From NCBI GenBank assembly GCA_963701375.1, contig CAVOZT010000004.1:682001-746000 (forward strand): a stretch of DNA of 64,000 nucleotides, in the 5' to 3' direction. Of the stretch, positions 1-9,379 are shown one piece after another. Positions within the stretch are counted from its first letter, which is position 1. The number at the start of each line of letters is the position of its first letter. The DNA is from CAVXTF01 sp963701375 (lineage in GTDB: Bacteria; Actinomycetota; Acidimicrobiia; Acidimicrobiales; CAVXTF01). Made by a program: the position numbers and the translations under genes. A model generated the notes under the pieces. The model saw nothing but the letters and a program-made list of their open reading frames with translations. It was not told the origin of the DNA and did no database searches.

Positions 1-597
1 TGCGTCGCACCAGACATGTCGCACGGAGGCGACGATCTTCCCCGGGGAGTTACATCCGGTGCCGTTCGGGGAGCCGGTGCCCGGTACGCAACTGGTGCCA
101 TAGTCGACGACCTGTAGGGAGCAGTTGCCATACGTCGCGGATGTGCAGCTCGCAATGCTGAGGTTGGCTTCATAAACGTGAGGCGTCGCGCTACCCGGTC
201 TGTCTGCGCAGAACACGAAATCGAAATCGTGGGCCACCGTTATTGCCAGACGGCTGGGCGAAGTCACGGTCTGCGCGTTCGCAGAAGCAACAGAATTGCC
301 CGAAGAGGGTTGCGAAGCCCCCCAACACGGAGTACTGGCGGACAGCGCTGCTGCGGTCGACAGGTTGCCGGCTCCAATGGCCGCCACCAAAGGCGAAACC
401 GTGTTGCCGAGGTACTGCTCCAGGAACGCCGCCGCCGTCTGTGCCTGTTCCGCCTCCTGGGAGGTCTGTATCGATTGAGTTGTCGTCGTATCGAGCGTGC
501 TCACCATTACGAGCACCATCGAGACGACCAGGGCGAAGATGAGAGAAGAGATCATCATCTCGATCAGCGTCATGCCGGTTTCGGGCCGCTTCGTCAT
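1..597 (-). CDS. Type IV pilin-like protein, C-terminus beyond window edge
   Basis: The start codon is at 597 and the frame stays open for 199 codons to the left edge, so the C-terminus is missing. The N-terminus MTKRPETGMTLIEMM is a prepilin leader: a short basic stretch, Gly before the cleavage point, then Met-Thr-Leu-Ile-Glu with the conserved Glu at +5 and a hydrophobic helix up to about residue 37. The mature part is Thr/Ser/Ala rich with several Cys. This is the pattern of minor pseudopilins such as PilV/PilW or GspH-J, assembled in the membrane by a type IV pilus or type II-like machine. Its ATG overlaps the stop of the upstream pilin-like gene (ATGA), so the two are probably translationally coupled. 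I cannot assign a specific subfamily. Confidence 0.8.
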   Translation of the reverse strand, partial: MTKRPETGMTLIEMMISSLIFALVVSMVLVMVSTLDTTTTQSIQTSQEAEQAQTAAAFLEQYLGNTVSPLVAAIGAGNLSTAAALSASTPCWGASQPSSGNSVASANAQTVTSPSRLAITVAHDFDFVFCADRPGSATPHVYEANLSIASCTSATYGNCSLQVVDYGTSCVPGTGSPNGTGCNSPGKIVASVRHVWCDA

Positions 598-1235
598 CGC
601 AGCGCCCCCACCGGGCACGACGAGATGGGACCAGAGGTCGGAGCAGATGACGTATCGCCCCCTGCGGTCGTGACGAGGCCTTGCATAATGACCTGGTTCT
701 CGGTATCAACCGAACTGACGCCCGACTGAGTCGTCTGGTTTGACCCGGGTCCCCACGCAACCTTGATCGCGAGGAAGTAACCCGGATAGGGATTGGTGGA
801 CGTTCCGAAAGAACTGCTGGTCGTCATGTTCTGCCAGGTCCCGACGTTCGATTCGGAGCACCAACCCCCCGTGAGGTACACGAAATAATTCGTGGACGCA
901 ATGATCTGAACTATCGGCGTGCAGGTCGAGTTGCACCATTGAGCGGAGCTTCCCGTTCCCGTCGGCAGGCCGGCCGACGTGAACCACGAGGCTCCCTGGT
1001 TGAATGCCGCCTGCCGCTCTTGAGAAAGGACGCCGGTTGCGATGCTCTCGGCGACTTCCTTGCTGGAGTTGGCGCTCGACGTCCCGAGCGAGGTGAAGAC
1101 CAGTTGGGAGCTGGCGAGGAAGACGATGAGAAGAACGAGAAGCGCGATCATCATCTCGACGAGGGTTACGCCCTCCTCGAATCGTGGATTCAAACTGCGC
1201 GGAGCAATCCGGGGGCCCGCACCTTCGCACCGCAT
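594..1235 (-). CDS. Type IV pilin-like (prepilin N-terminal methylation) protein
   Basis: 213 residues. Residues 1-22 are a leader ending in Glu-Glu-Gly, followed by VTLVEMMIALLVLLIVFLAS, the classical N-methylation motif (Gly before cleavage, Glu at +5) and transmembrane/assembly helix. The remainder is Ser/Thr/Gly-rich with Cys residues that could form a pilin disulfide loop. It is the upstream partner of the second pilin-like gene, overlapping it by 4 bp. The leader is somewhat long, so an internal start is possible; no strong ribosome binding site decides it. The role is inferred: minor pilin of a type IV pilus. No assembly ATPase, PilC or prepilin peptidase gene is in the window; they may lie further left. 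Confidence 0.8.
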   Translation of the reverse strand: MRCEGAGPRIAPRSLNPRFEEGVTLVEMMIALLVLLIVFLASSQLVFTSLGTSSANSSKEVAESIATGVLSQERQAAFNQGASWFTSAGLPTGTGSSAQWCNSTCTPIVQIIASTNYFVYLTGGWCSESNVGTWQNMTTSSSFGTSTNPYPGYFLAIKVAWGPGSNQTTQSGVSSVDTENQVIMQGLVTTAGGDTSSAPTSGPISSCPVGALR

Positions 1236-1404
1236 ATGCCCGGTTCATCGGCATCGGGAGAGCACAGGAATATACGTGGATCCTCTTGGCCCAGGTGGTT
1301 GCCCGAATTCCGCCTTGGCGACGGTGAGGAACGGCGTGCCCGACGGAGAGTTGTTCGTCAGTTGGGAAACCGCCAGGCCCGCCGACCTTAACGGCGTACG
1401 GCGG

Positions 1405-2979
1405 TCAATCGCCCCTTGTCGAGGCCCAAGCGTCAACCGTCGTGCCCCGACCGGGGCTGGAGTGCACTTCCACGCGTCCACCGACGAGATGCAGACGTTC
1501 GCGCATGCCGACCAACCCGAGGGAACCATGAGCGCTTGAGGTCGCGCCGTCGCTGTTCTCGAAACCGTCGCCGTCGTCGCTCACGAGCAAACGTACGCCG
1601 CTCGGCTCGAAACTCATCCCCACGGCCACCCGGTCGGGACCGGCGTGTAACTCGGCGTTCGAGATCGCTTCTTGTGCGACTCTGAATAATGCGAGTTCTA
1701 TCGGAATCGGGAGCCGACGTTCGTTGCCCGTGATCCCGAATGTCGTGTCGATGCCCGTGCGCTGCTCCAGGTCGTCCAGCAACCGGCGCGTCGCAGCGAC
1801 GAGTCCGAGGTCGTCGAGCACCGACGGGCGGAGTCCCCTGGAGATTCCCCGGATCTCCCCGATCAGCGACTCGGCAAGATGCCGTAGTTCTTCGAGCTCG
1901 GCTGCGACGTCGGCTCTCGCGATGGCTACGCCATTCACTTCTGCAGCATGCGCAGTGCCCACGGAGGTTCTTCCGACCTCGTCGATCCTCCGGCAAAGGT
2001 AGACGAGTGCTTGCAATGGGCCGTCATGAAGCTCTTGTGCGATGTGGCGCCGCTCCTCTTCTTGGGCGTTGAGAACGCGAGCCGCGTACGCCTCCATCCA
2101 CTCTTGGCGCCTGGTCTCGATCGTCACATCGTGGAGCACCAGCTGGACCAGTTGCTGACCCGCCGCGTACGCAAGCCACGTCGCGTCAGTCCTGTAGAGC
2201 ATCGGGGTCCCTCCGACGGAGACGCGTACCACGACGCCTCGGCCGGACTCGTCATCGGGATCCAGATCCTCGGGCACGGCAGTGGGGGATCGGGGCCTTT
2301 TCGGGAGTTCGAGAAGCCGTCTCGAGACGTCGCGGCCCAGGAGGTCGGCGAGCTTCGTGGCAGCTTGATCACGCATGTGCTCACCGAAGAGTGAGAGAGC
2401 CGCAGGGTTAGCCTCGATTACCGCCCCGCTTCCGTTGACGATCAGAATCGGCGCACTGTTCGTTGTGAAAAGTCCGCGGTAGCGCGCCTCGGCAGCGAGA
2501 TGCTCGCGGCGCGCCTCGTCGGCCTGCAGACGTGCGACACGCTCCGAGGCCACGCGTTTACCGACGACGAGCGCTATGGCGCAGAGAATGACCAATTGGG
2601 TGCTCTCGGACCAGAACCAGACGCCTGCGGTGTTGGACGAATTCGCGACGGCCACCAGGCGAATGACGCTCATGACAGCCACCACCGCAGTTGTGAATGT
2701 GCCACCTGTTGCCCCGAATGCGACAGCCGCATAGAGCACCGGCCAGATGAACAGAGCGATCGTCGTGAAGTCCGCCGTGTTCGGAACGATGTTTCCGGTC
2801 ACCGCCTTTTCGATGCCGAGCCTCGCTGCGAAGATGGCGACCACTCCTGCTTGCAACAGCCAGAAGACGCCGTCGTGCCACGGTCGGTCGGTCGCAAGAG
2901 CGTCGCGGGTACGCCAACTCGATCCGCCGGATCTCGCATCGCCCTCCGAGCTTCGCCCGGCTGACGAGATGATCTTCAC
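1405..2979 (-). CDS. Membrane-bound PAS sensor histidine kinase (NarL-family partner)
   Basis: 524 residues from a GTG start at 2979, which overlaps the stop of the upstream response regulator (GTGA). Residues about 35-140 contain four or more hydrophobic segments. Residues 165-225 are a PAS domain. Then comes a HisKA_3 dimerisation helix with EEERRHIAQELHDG (phospho-acceptor His about residue 318). The ATPase domain shows the N box around FRVAQEAISNAELHA (433-447), the G box DDGDGF (468-473) and GLVGMRERL (488-496). This is the NarX/DesK architecture: a membrane sensor that autophosphorylates on His and passes phosphate to a LuxR-type regulator, here the adjacent gene. The reading frame is intact. 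The signal sensed cannot be deduced. Confidence 0.9.
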   Translation of the reverse strand: MKIISSAGRSSEGDARSGGSSWRTRDALATDRPWHDGVFWLLQAGVVAIFAARLGIEKAVTGNIVPNTADFTTIALFIWPVLYAAVAFGATGGTFTTAVVAVMSVIRLVAVANSSNTAGVWFWSESTQLVILCAIALVVGKRVASERVARLQADEARREHLAAEARYRGLFTTNSAPILIVNGSGAVIEANPAALSLFGEHMRDQAATKLADLLGRDVSRRLLELPKRPRSPTAVPEDLDPDDESGRGVVVRVSVGGTPMLYRTDATWLAYAAGQQLVQLVLHDVTIETRRQEWMEAYAARVLNAQEEERRHIAQELHDGPLQALVYLCRRIDEVGRTSVGTAHAAEVNGVAIARADVAAELEELRHLAESLIGEIRGISRGLRPSVLDDLGLVAATRRLLDDLEQRTGIDTTFGITGNERRLPIPIELALFRVAQEAISNAELHAGPDRVAVGMSFEPSGVRLLVSDDGDGFENSDGATSSAHGSLGLVGMRERLHLVGGRVEVHSSPGRGTTVDAWASTRGD

Positions 2980-3729
2980 TGCCCTGCGCCGGACCCAGGG
3001 TGGGTAGTGTCTTGCTCGTTGCGCGGCCAAGTGTCTCGGCCGGCAAGCGCCAATCGGACCAGCTCGGTGCGCGAGACGATCGCGAGCTTCACGAACACGT
3101 GGTTCAGGTGCCCCTCCACGGTCCGGGTGCTTATGTCGAGTCGCGCAGCTATGGCCTTGTTGGCCAGGCCCTCGGCGACCAGGTCGACGACCTGCCTCTC
3201 GCGCCAGGTCAAAGCGGAGAAAGCGTTCCTGGGATCGGCATCCGACCTCGTGTGCTCCCGGCCGAGACCGGTGGTTACGGCAGAGTCGAGCACTGTCATT
3301 CCCGAGGCGGAGGCGCGTACCGCTCGGACCAACTCGTCGCCCGGCATTGTCTTGAGCAGATAGCCGGCGACCCCGGCGTCCATGGCTGCGCGTACGTAGT
3401 CCTCGTCGTCGTAAGCCGAGAGGATGACCACTCGAGTTGACGGGTTCTCTTCGAGGATCATTCGCGGCAAGCTCGATTCCGTTGCGGTCGGGCAACCGAA
3501 TGTCGACGAGCACGATGTCTGGCCGAGTCGCTTCTATTGCCTCGATCGCCTGAGCGGCGTCTGCAGCCTCGGCGACGACGTCGATTCCATCCGCTTCAGA
3601 AAGGATCTGGCGGGTCCCGGTCCGGAGCAATTCGTGATCGTCCACTATTACGATCCTTAAGGGCGCGTCGTTTCCTCCTTTTGTGGCGCCCCTTTTCGAT
3701 GCACCCTCGGTGAGTCGGTCAAGGACCAC
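2976..3729 (-). pseudogene. NarL/FixJ-family response regulator, single-base frameshift
   Basis: The receiver domain starts with RIVIVDDHELLRTG and has the phospho-acceptor in IVLVDIRLP. It breaks after Gly-Ile-Glu-Leu-Ala and continues in another frame with RMILEENPSTRVVILSAYDD, then a C-terminal LuxR helix-turn-helix (LTWRERQVVDLVAEGLANKA). Removing one G near 3466-3467 (GCGGC back to GCGC on the plus strand) restores Glu-Leu-Ala-Arg-Met and a 250-residue protein of normal family length. The gene is coupled by GTGA to the kinase downstream, so the two form a two-component system. The GTG at 3729 is taken as start; the strong AGGAGG inside the frame around 3680 has no usable start after it. 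It may be a true pseudogene or a sequence error; the otherwise intact domain favours error. Confidence 0.8.
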
Positions 3730-3818
3730 CGGAACATGATACTTGGCCCTATACCAGCTCTTGGCGCTTTCGATTCATCGCGGAGACCATGGCGCAAGCT
3801 GTTCGCTTGCCCTCTTCG

Positions 3819-5895
3819 CTAAGGGTAGGGCGCTCTGCAGGTTGTATCGGCGCACACGTCGTCTATCTGTCCGGTCGTGAAGAACTCATCAGCCTGCTTC
3901 CAAAAGGCCGGCACCATTCGAGGCACGGTGTCGTGCGGATCGGGTCCAGACGTAGGCGCCACGTCTGCGATCGGTGCGGCGGGGACCCCGGAATCCCACA
4001 CGAACAGCGCGGCGTCTCCCGAGTACGCGGCCGGCAAAGCGGATATTCCCCAGAAGGGAACCGCTTCGTTGGAGCGACCTGGAGACAAAGTCGGAGTGTG
4101 GACGAGCGCTCCGATCGTACGTGCCTCTGTCTCGGTGGTGACGTTCGCTACCTGGTGGTCACCGAACGCCTCTTCCAGGAGCACCTGGTGTGCCGGAGTC
4201 CCCGGTAGCGGTGAAGCCGTCATCTGTTCCGCGTAGCCGTCCGCCTCGGCCCTGTCCCACAGCATCTGCAACAGGTCGAATCCGATCTGCTGGCTCGCAC
4301 GGTCGGGGTAAGCGGAGTGGAGAGGCGCGAGGAACGGCGCGAAGTCGGCACTGCGGTCGAGCAAAACCGAGTAGTCCATTCCGGGAACTCCGAGAACCGC
4401 TCGATGTACATCGAGCGACAGCGAGATAAACGCGCCCCCCATGATCCCGCCTTCGGAGTTGCCGTAATACACGGGCGCAGGGTTGACGTCTAGCAGGGGG
4501 TGGTGACGAGCGTCCTGGAACGCCACGTTCGAAACGAAACCGTTGGGGTTGTCCAAGAGCCGACTCAAGAACTGCGCATCAAGCAGCGATTGCATCAAGT
4601 GGCCGACGAGGCTCGGGAAGTAGCCGAGGTTGGAGACCACTTTGAGCGCGAAGGCGGGATCGCCATTCACATCCGACAGCCCGAACCAGTCGGTACCGCA
4701 GAACGCGAAGTCATAGGCGTCCGAGAGCTCCGGCACGCCCGAGGCCATGACCTCGGTGTCGTCACCGAAAAGCCCGTGGCCGTAGATACCCACACGTGCG
4801 GGATGCACAGGTCTTGTGCCACTCTCAGGGTCAGAGTCGGCTGCTTTCGGGATCTCGCACTCGAATGGGGCGTTCACGGTGTCGTGGCGCAACTGTTCCG
4901 GCACTCCGGCAGGATTCTCGTTCAATACCGAACCGGAAGTGATTCCGGGCGTGGACAGGTAGTCGGGAACCTGGAAGGTACCGGTGACCACTCGGGCGAC
5001 ATGGGTGTCTGCCGACGGGTTGTTCTGCACGCCGGTGATCTGGAACGTCGGTGCGTGCATGCCGAGAGTCGCGAACGACTGGTTGCGCATGGCGAGCTCC
5101 GGTCCAGTCAGGTTCTGTTCGCTCGCAACCGTGAAATCCCACGCGAGGAACATCCCCGTGTCAGGCACACCATGAGAATTCAGGATCGCAAGGACCTGTC
5201 GAAGGTGGTCCTGGTGTAGTTGCTCGTGCGCTGACTTCTGGCGAGCGTTCGCCAGCACGCTTCCGAACCCAGGTTGCGGAGAAATCGCGATTCCTGACGA
5301 GGTTTGCAGGTGGCCCAACGCCACCACGTAGCGGTCGCCCTCGGTGAGGTTTCGTGCCGGATGCACCATGAGGACCGACTCAGCCGTTCCACGTGACCCG
5401 GGCGCAAGTTCCGCCCAGTAGGGCCAGCGTTTCCCTGTCCTGACATCGAGAAGCACGACGGGAGCATCTGCTTCGAGAGAGGCTCCAATGTCTGAAAGCG
5501 ACGCAATACCGCTGCGACCTAGATCGAGGCGAGGGACAACGGCGAGAATCACAGAGCCGGGGCTGAAGCCGTCGTTTGCATCCCAGGGCGCCGGGTTGAT
5601 CTGCGGGCCGGACGCGGCTCTTGGTCAACGCCGACGCCGGCAAGTCGACGCGTCGACCGGTGGACGTCTTTGTGTCAGGGATCGTGTAGTAATCGTCAGG
5701 GAACGGCAGTGGGCACGCAACGGGTTGGATGGAATCGCACGGGGCCGAACTCGTGGTTCCCCATGCGGCATCGATCGTCACCGCTCGATTTTGCGTTGAT
5801 GGCGGAACTCCCTGAGTCTTGACGGGCGTGCAGGCCGACAAGACCGAAGCCGACACCAGGGCGGTGCCGACAAGGACGCCCCAGCGACATTTCAC
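3819..5895 (-). pseudogene. Large secreted lipoprotein, lipase/alpha-beta hydrolase-like, frameshifted
   Basis: From GTG 5895 the protein opens with a lipoprotein signal (VGTALVSASVLSAC, Cys as lipid anchor), then a domain with CPLPFPDDYYTIPDTKT and, in a second frame, INPAPWDANDGFSPG. The hydrolase part shows YYGNSEGGIMGG, a Gly-x-Ser-x-Gly nucleophile elbow, and GIYGHGLFGDD as a possible oxyanion loop. The N-terminal region resembles the bacterial virulence-factor lipase N-domain (from memory of the family). Deleting one G at about 5616-5617 (AGCCGCG to AGCGCG in gene sense) joins the halves to 691 residues with no stop. Start lies 2 bp after the preceding lipoprotein's restored stop. Probable role: extracytoplasmic esterase/lipase; substrate unknown. 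Confidence 0.65.
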
Positions 5896-5897
5896 AT

Positions 5898-6310
5898 TCA
5901 GGTCCCCGGCGTAGACGGGGAGGGAGGCGTTGCTCCGGGCGTGTCGGCAACGGCGCACTGTTGGCGGAGCGCGGCTCACCAACACGCCTTCTGGAACTCG
6001 CGAGCTCTCGGAGATCGTGGTCATGAGCGCTTGCCACTGCCCGTTGTCTCCGGCGGCCAGAGCCGCCGGCTGCAAGCCCAACTGCAGCTGGTAATACGCC
6101 TCGTCCTGAAGGTGTGCCACCTGAGTTGAAGTCTTCTTCGCAAAGCTCGAGTCGTAGAGCGTGATCGACGAGTTCACGTAAACGCAGGCTTTTCTGGCAA
6201 GCGCGTCCACCGTCTTGGGTGCCGCACCCTGCCGCAACGACGGAACCGGCCGCCACTGCGACCATTGCGAGAAGCGCTCGAGCGCTTCGAGATGTCAGCC
6301 TTCGAGCCAC
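5898..6310 (-). pseudogene. Small lipoprotein, two single-base frameshifts
   Basis: ATG 6310 begins MARRLTSRSARALLAMV, a signal peptide ending in VVAAGC, a lipobox with Cys as lipid anchor. The frame then breaks. Removing one base at about 6222-6223 gives AAGCAPKTVDALARKACVYV. Removing another at 5973-5974 gives VSALRQQCAVADTPG and a stop at 5900-5898. The restored protein is 136 residues, and its stop lies just ahead of the GTG of the large lipoprotein. Without the second correction the frame would run through into the next gene, which is unnatural. Both extra bases sit in GCGC contexts. Unknown family: alpha-helical with a Pro/Thr-rich tail. Its start overlaps the upstream gene by 16 bp. 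Confidence 0.6.
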
Positions 6311-6855
6311 CCGGGCGCGGCATCAAGGAGATGACGGCTGACGCCGAGACAGCGGTCGAACACGTCGCAGAGCAGTTCCTCGCCTGCGAGCACTCGTGCA
6401 AGCGACACGGGGTGCCTCGCCACGATCGACAGCCTTCTCTCCGGACCGTCGGTGGCCGAAGCGAACGAGTCGATCGCTGACACCTCGAGTGGAAGTTCGA
6501 TGCCCCCCACGCCCGCAAGGTCTATGGCGAGCCTGAGCAGGTCGGGACCCCTTGGCAGGGGGGGCAGTCCCCACGTAAACGTGAGGGGGAAGTGGTACTC
6601 GTCCGGAGGTGCGACCTCCTCGGGGAGGTCGAATACGGCATCCTCGAAGGCAAGAAGGATTCGTGGGTCGACCTCGAGCGCGAGGTGAAGGTCGAGAGGT
6701 CCGCCGCAGCCCTCTTCGGGGTGCAGGTCGACCTCCCAGGTCTGGCGAAGCGAGTAGGTCTCGACGAAGTGCCGTTCATCGTGAACGTGGAACCCGTGGT
6801 CGACGGAATGGTCCTTCAGGTCGGCCACGTATCCGGCGACGTCTATGACTGCCAC
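6295..6855 (-). CDS. Hypothetical cytoplasmic protein, first gene of lipoprotein operon
   Basis: 186 residues, starting MAVIDVAGYVADLKDHSVDH. It has no signal peptide or membrane segment. It is acidic and rich in Leu, Pro and Asp, with a His-rich N-terminus (HSVDHGFHVHDERHF) and a mid section LTFTWGLPPLPRGPDLLRL. I do not recognise the family, although the length and composition look like a genuine conserved actinobacterial protein. Its stop lies inside the start region of the small lipoprotein, so translation is probably coupled. A divergent gene (inositol monophosphatase family) begins about 70 bp upstream, leaving a short shared promoter region at 6856-6924. Confidence 0.7.
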   Translation of the reverse strand: MAVIDVAGYVADLKDHSVDHGFHVHDERHFVETYSLRQTWEVDLHPEEGCGGPLDLHLALEVDPRILLAFEDAVFDLPEEVAPPDEYHFPLTFTWGLPPLPRGPDLLRLAIDLAGVGGIELPLEVSAIDSFASATDGPERRLSIVARHPVSLARVLAGEELLCDVFDRCLGVSRHLLDAAPGWLEG

Positions 6856-6924
6856 AGTGCGTAGAGCCTAATCGCCGGGTGGGACGTTCCAGCCCTCCTT
6901 TGAGCGCCCGATAGGGTCGGTTCG

Positions 6925-7734
6925 GTGAACGACGAGGCATTGCTTGCCATATGCGGCGAGGTCGTCGATGCGGTCAAGCATGCACTCGAGGGAGTAGACG
7001 ACTGGAGCCTGCCAGGTGGGCGTCCGGGCCAGTTCGGAATCGACCTGGTGGCCGACGCGGCGGCACTCGAGGTCCTGAACCGGACGCAACTGGGGGTCCT
7101 CTCCGAAGAGAGCGGGCTGCGTCGGCCGGACGCTCCTTTCGTCGCCGTCATCGACCCTGTGGACGGTTCCACCAACGCTTCACGCGGGATCCCTTGGTAC
7201 GCGTGCAGTCTGTGCGTGCTCGACGAAGTAGGCCCGGTTGTCTCCCTTGTCGCCAACCTTTCGTCCGGGGTTCGCTATTCGGCGGTTAGAGGGGTTGGAG
7301 CCTGGCGCGACGGAAAGCGGCTGGCACCCTCGAAATGCGAATTGCTCCGAGAAGCAGTCGTGGCGCTGTCGGGGTATCCGCGAAGACACATGGGTTGGTC
7401 GCAGTACAGGGCCTTCGGTGCGGCCGCACTCGATCTGTGTGCCGTCGCCGAGGGAACGATCGACGCGTACAGCGTCGTCGGCCGCTCGGCGCTCGGGTCT
7501 TGGGACTATCTCGGTGGAATGCTCGTTTGCACCGAGGCCGGTGCTCGCGTCCAGGAGATCGACGGCCTCGATCTCGTCACCACCGAGCACGTCGAGCGTA
7601 GGTCTGTGGCCGCGGCGGCGACGCCCGGGCTGCTGGCTCAGGTCGTAGAAGCCGCTAAGGCGGCGCGTCCGTCGGCGCAAGTACCAGGAAGCGACGCTCC
7701 TCGCCGACAGGGAGCAATAGCGGCGGGGGATTAA
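6925..7734 (+). CDS. Inositol monophosphatase-family phosphatase
   Basis: 269 residues from a GTG start. Metal and substrate motifs of the lithium-sensitive phosphatase fold are present: LSEESG (about 59-64) for metal-binding Glu, DPVDGSTNASRGIPWYA (about 75-91) for the Asp-Pro-x-Asp-Gly-Ser/Thr metal site, and SWDYLGGMLVCTEAG (about 192-206) corresponding to the Trp-Asp-x-Ala-x-Gly metal site. These enzymes remove phosphate from inositol phosphate, histidinol phosphate, PAP or fructose bisphosphate using Mg2+. In actinobacteria inositol is used for mycothiol and phosphatidylinositol. Family membership is clear; the substrate is not. The C-terminal ~20 residues are low-complexity. Confidence 0.88.
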   Translation: MNDEALLAICGEVVDAVKHALEGVDDWSLPGGRPGQFGIDLVADAAALEVLNRTQLGVLSEESGLRRPDAPFVAVIDPVDGSTNASRGIPWYACSLCVLDEVGPVVSLVANLSSGVRYSAVRGVGAWRDGKRLAPSKCELLREAVVALSGYPRRHMGWSQYRAFGAAALDLCAVAEGTIDAYSVVGRSALGSWDYLGGMLVCTEAGARVQEIDGLDLVTTEHVERRSVAAAATPGLLAQVVEAAKAARPSAQVPGSDAPRRQGAIAAGD

Positions 7735-7783
7735 ACCGGCAGACGGTCTGGAGTGTCAGGCTCGAAGCGAGAAAGCGGTTGGG

Positions 7784-8026
7784 ATGGCGCGAAGAAAAGG
7801 AAGTTCGGGGCGGAGTGCGGGGGAGAAGGGCACCAGAGCTCGGAAAACGGGCAAGCCGGTACGACTCTCCCATTGGAGAGCCGACGGCAATCCTAAGGTG
7901 CGTTATCCGACCGAGGGAGATGCTCACAAGGCCGGTTTCGCCTATCGGCTGGAACATGGGTCTGATCTGGGCGTGTACGAGTGCGAGTTCTGCGGCGGAT
8001 GGCATTTAGGAGCGTCCGACCGGTGA
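7784..8026 (+). CDS. Small basic protein with Cys-x2-Cys knuckle
   Basis: 80 residues. The N-terminal half is very basic (MARRKGSSGRSAGEKGTRAR). The C-terminal half has YECEFCGGWHLG, a Cys-x-x-Cys-x3-His pattern suggestive of a one-knuckle zinc or RNA/DNA-binding element. An upstream purine stretch could act as ribosome binding site. I recognise the Trp-His-Leu-Gly knuckle only as a frequent ending of uncharacterised small actinobacterial proteins. It lies between the phosphatase and the convergent adenylate cyclase and looks independently transcribed. Function unknown. Confidence 0.6.
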   Translation: MARRKGSSGRSAGEKGTRARKTGKPVRLSHWRADGNPKVRYPTEGDAHKAGFAYRLEHGSDLGVYECEFCGGWHLGASDR

Positions 8027-8083
8027 TGCTCTGAAATTAGGCTCCTGTTCATTGTCCCCGGATTTGTTCGTCGTGAGGCCGTA

Positions 8084-9082
8084 TCAGCCCTCACTCGTGT
8101 CGACAGGCCGGAGGACCCAGGCTCGCACGTAGCCAATCCCCTTCAGCTTGCGCGGTCGCAGCGGTTTGACCACGACATTGTCCTCACCGTCGAGCGTGTG
8201 ACCGAGAGCGTCGTCGACGAGGACGGTCCCGGGGTGGCCGATGTCGGTCAACCTGCTGGCTCTGTTGACGGTCTCACCGAAAAGGTCACCTTCTATCGCG
8301 ACGACAGGACCCCAAGCGATACCAACGCGCACCTTCGGCAGCGTTGGATCTTCTCGTATCGACGCACGCAGCCCTAGGGCCGCATTCGCCGCGGCGACCG
8401 GATTCGGCTCCGTAAACATCACGGCGTCACCGATCAACTTGACCACCCGACCGCCAGCCTGGGAAACATTCGAATATGCCAACTGCTCGAATCGTGAGAT
8501 CAGATCCGGCAAGTCCTCCGGACTCATGCGAGTGGTCAGGGTGCTGTATCCGACGAGGTCCGCGAACCCAACGATCTCGTCTGTCTCGCGAGTCGGATCG
8601 AGACGCCGACGGACCGCTTCTGCGAGGTGACGCCTCCATGCGTACGAGAGGAATCGTTCGAACTTCCCTTCGAAGAGGAGTCGGCTCGCCGCATCAAGGG
8701 AGTCGCCGCTTAGCTCGAGCCGGCGATGTTCCCCGTTCGGACCGCTCTCTTGAACTTCACTCGTCTCGAGATTCTCGGCTTGCGCGTACGCGACGCGCGA
8801 CAAGGCTTGTCCGAGAACGCGCGTCATCCTGAGAACGACGTCCGGGTCGATAGGCGAGCTTGCCTGCAGGTCTCGGAGCGTCTGGAGCACCTCGATGTCG
8901 GCATCCGTAAAGTGGCGACTCTCAGGGTCGACAGGTGGAAACCCCAATTCGATCCAGAGGCGTTGCGCTTCATCGGAGTTCATCCCGGTGGCTCTGGCGA
9001 CGTCGTCAGAGGTGTACTTGGGCGTACCGATGATCAGCTCGGTAATTGGGTCGGTTGGGGAATCATCATTCGCCATCGACAT
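8084..9082 (-). CDS. Class III adenylate/guanylate cyclase with N-terminal regulatory domain
   Basis: 332 residues from ATG 9082, chosen over the upstream in-frame start because the added stretch is basic and unlike the rest. Residues 15-110 form a helical domain (TPKYTSDDVARATGMNSDEA and following) resembling the autoinhibitory/pH-sensing domain of mycobacterial cyclase Rv1264. The catalytic domain follows: FADLVGYS with the first metal Asp, GGRVVKLIGDAVMF with substrate Lys and second metal Asp, and GETVNRASRL with transition-state Asn and Arg. It should convert ATP (or GTP) to the cyclic nucleotide. Being cytosolic and single-domain catalytic, it must dimerise. Regulation by pH is inference from the family. 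Confidence 0.9.
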   Translation of the reverse strand: MSMANDDSPTDPITELIIGTPKYTSDDVARATGMNSDEAQRLWIELGFPPVDPESRHFTDADIEVLQTLRDLQASSPIDPDVVLRMTRVLGQALSRVAYAQAENLETSEVQESGPNGEHRRLELSGDSLDAASRLLFEGKFERFLSYAWRRHLAEAVRRRLDPTRETDEIVGFADLVGYSTLTTRMSPEDLPDLISRFEQLAYSNVSQAGGRVVKLIGDAVMFTEPNPVAAANAALGLRASIREDPTLPKVRVGIAWGPVVAIEGDLFGETVNRASRLTDIGHPGTVLVDDALGHTLDGEDNVVVKPLRPRKLKGIGYVRAWVLRPVDTSEG

Positions 9083-9286
9083 GCGAGCCTCACGTTCGCC
9101 GAGCTCGATCTTCCGACGTTGTTGTCCGAAGCGGGGGCGTCGGCACATTCTGCCGCGCGGGGAAAGAAGGCGGATGCCAAGCGACGATTCGCAGGAGAAG
9201 ATGTGCGGGGGAGTGCGGGTCTCTCAAGCCTCAAGACTGCGCGAGAATCGCTCTGGGGTGGGACCGAAGTATGTGAGGAGCCAGGA

Positions 9287-9360
9287 GGGCGCTTAGCTCA
9301 GTTGGTCAGAGCAGCTGGCTTACAACCAGCAGGCCGTCGGTTCGAGTCCGGCAGCGCCCA
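9287..9360 (+). tRNA. tRNA-Val (anticodon TAC)
   Basis: A complete cloverleaf can be folded. The acceptor GGGCGCT (9287-9293) pairs with AGCGCCC (9353-9359), with discriminator A at 9360. The D-arm begins TAGCTCAGTTGGTCAGAGC. The anticodon arm GCTGG-CTTACAA-CCAGC gives anticodon TAC, reading GUA valine codons. The T-arm carries GTTCGAGTC. CCA is not encoded. The 3' half, from 9316, is repeated at 16110-16172, showing that this tRNA served as an integration site. Confidence 0.95.
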
Positions 9361-9379
9361 CTAGCTGGGACTATGGCAT
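9316..9379 (+). repeat. attL-type direct repeat (tRNA-Val 3' half)
   Basis: 64 bp from the anticodon stem of tRNA-Val through 19 bp past its 3' end. It matches 16110-16172 except for one A/G change just after the anticodon arm and one missing G in the T-loop of the distal copy. The tRNA remains functional at this end, as expected when the integrating element supplies the replaced 3' portion. Confidence 0.85.

Noticed and set aside
178..1539. Plus-strand frames over the pilin region (178-729, 939-1391, 1042-1539)
   Set aside because: They mirror the pilin-like and kinase genes in other frames, are Arg/Pro-rich and have no domain or ribosome site.
8726..9364. Plus-strand frame running over the cyclase gene and the tRNA
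   Set aside because: It reads through a tRNA and antisense to a well-supported cyclase gene; composition is non-coding.
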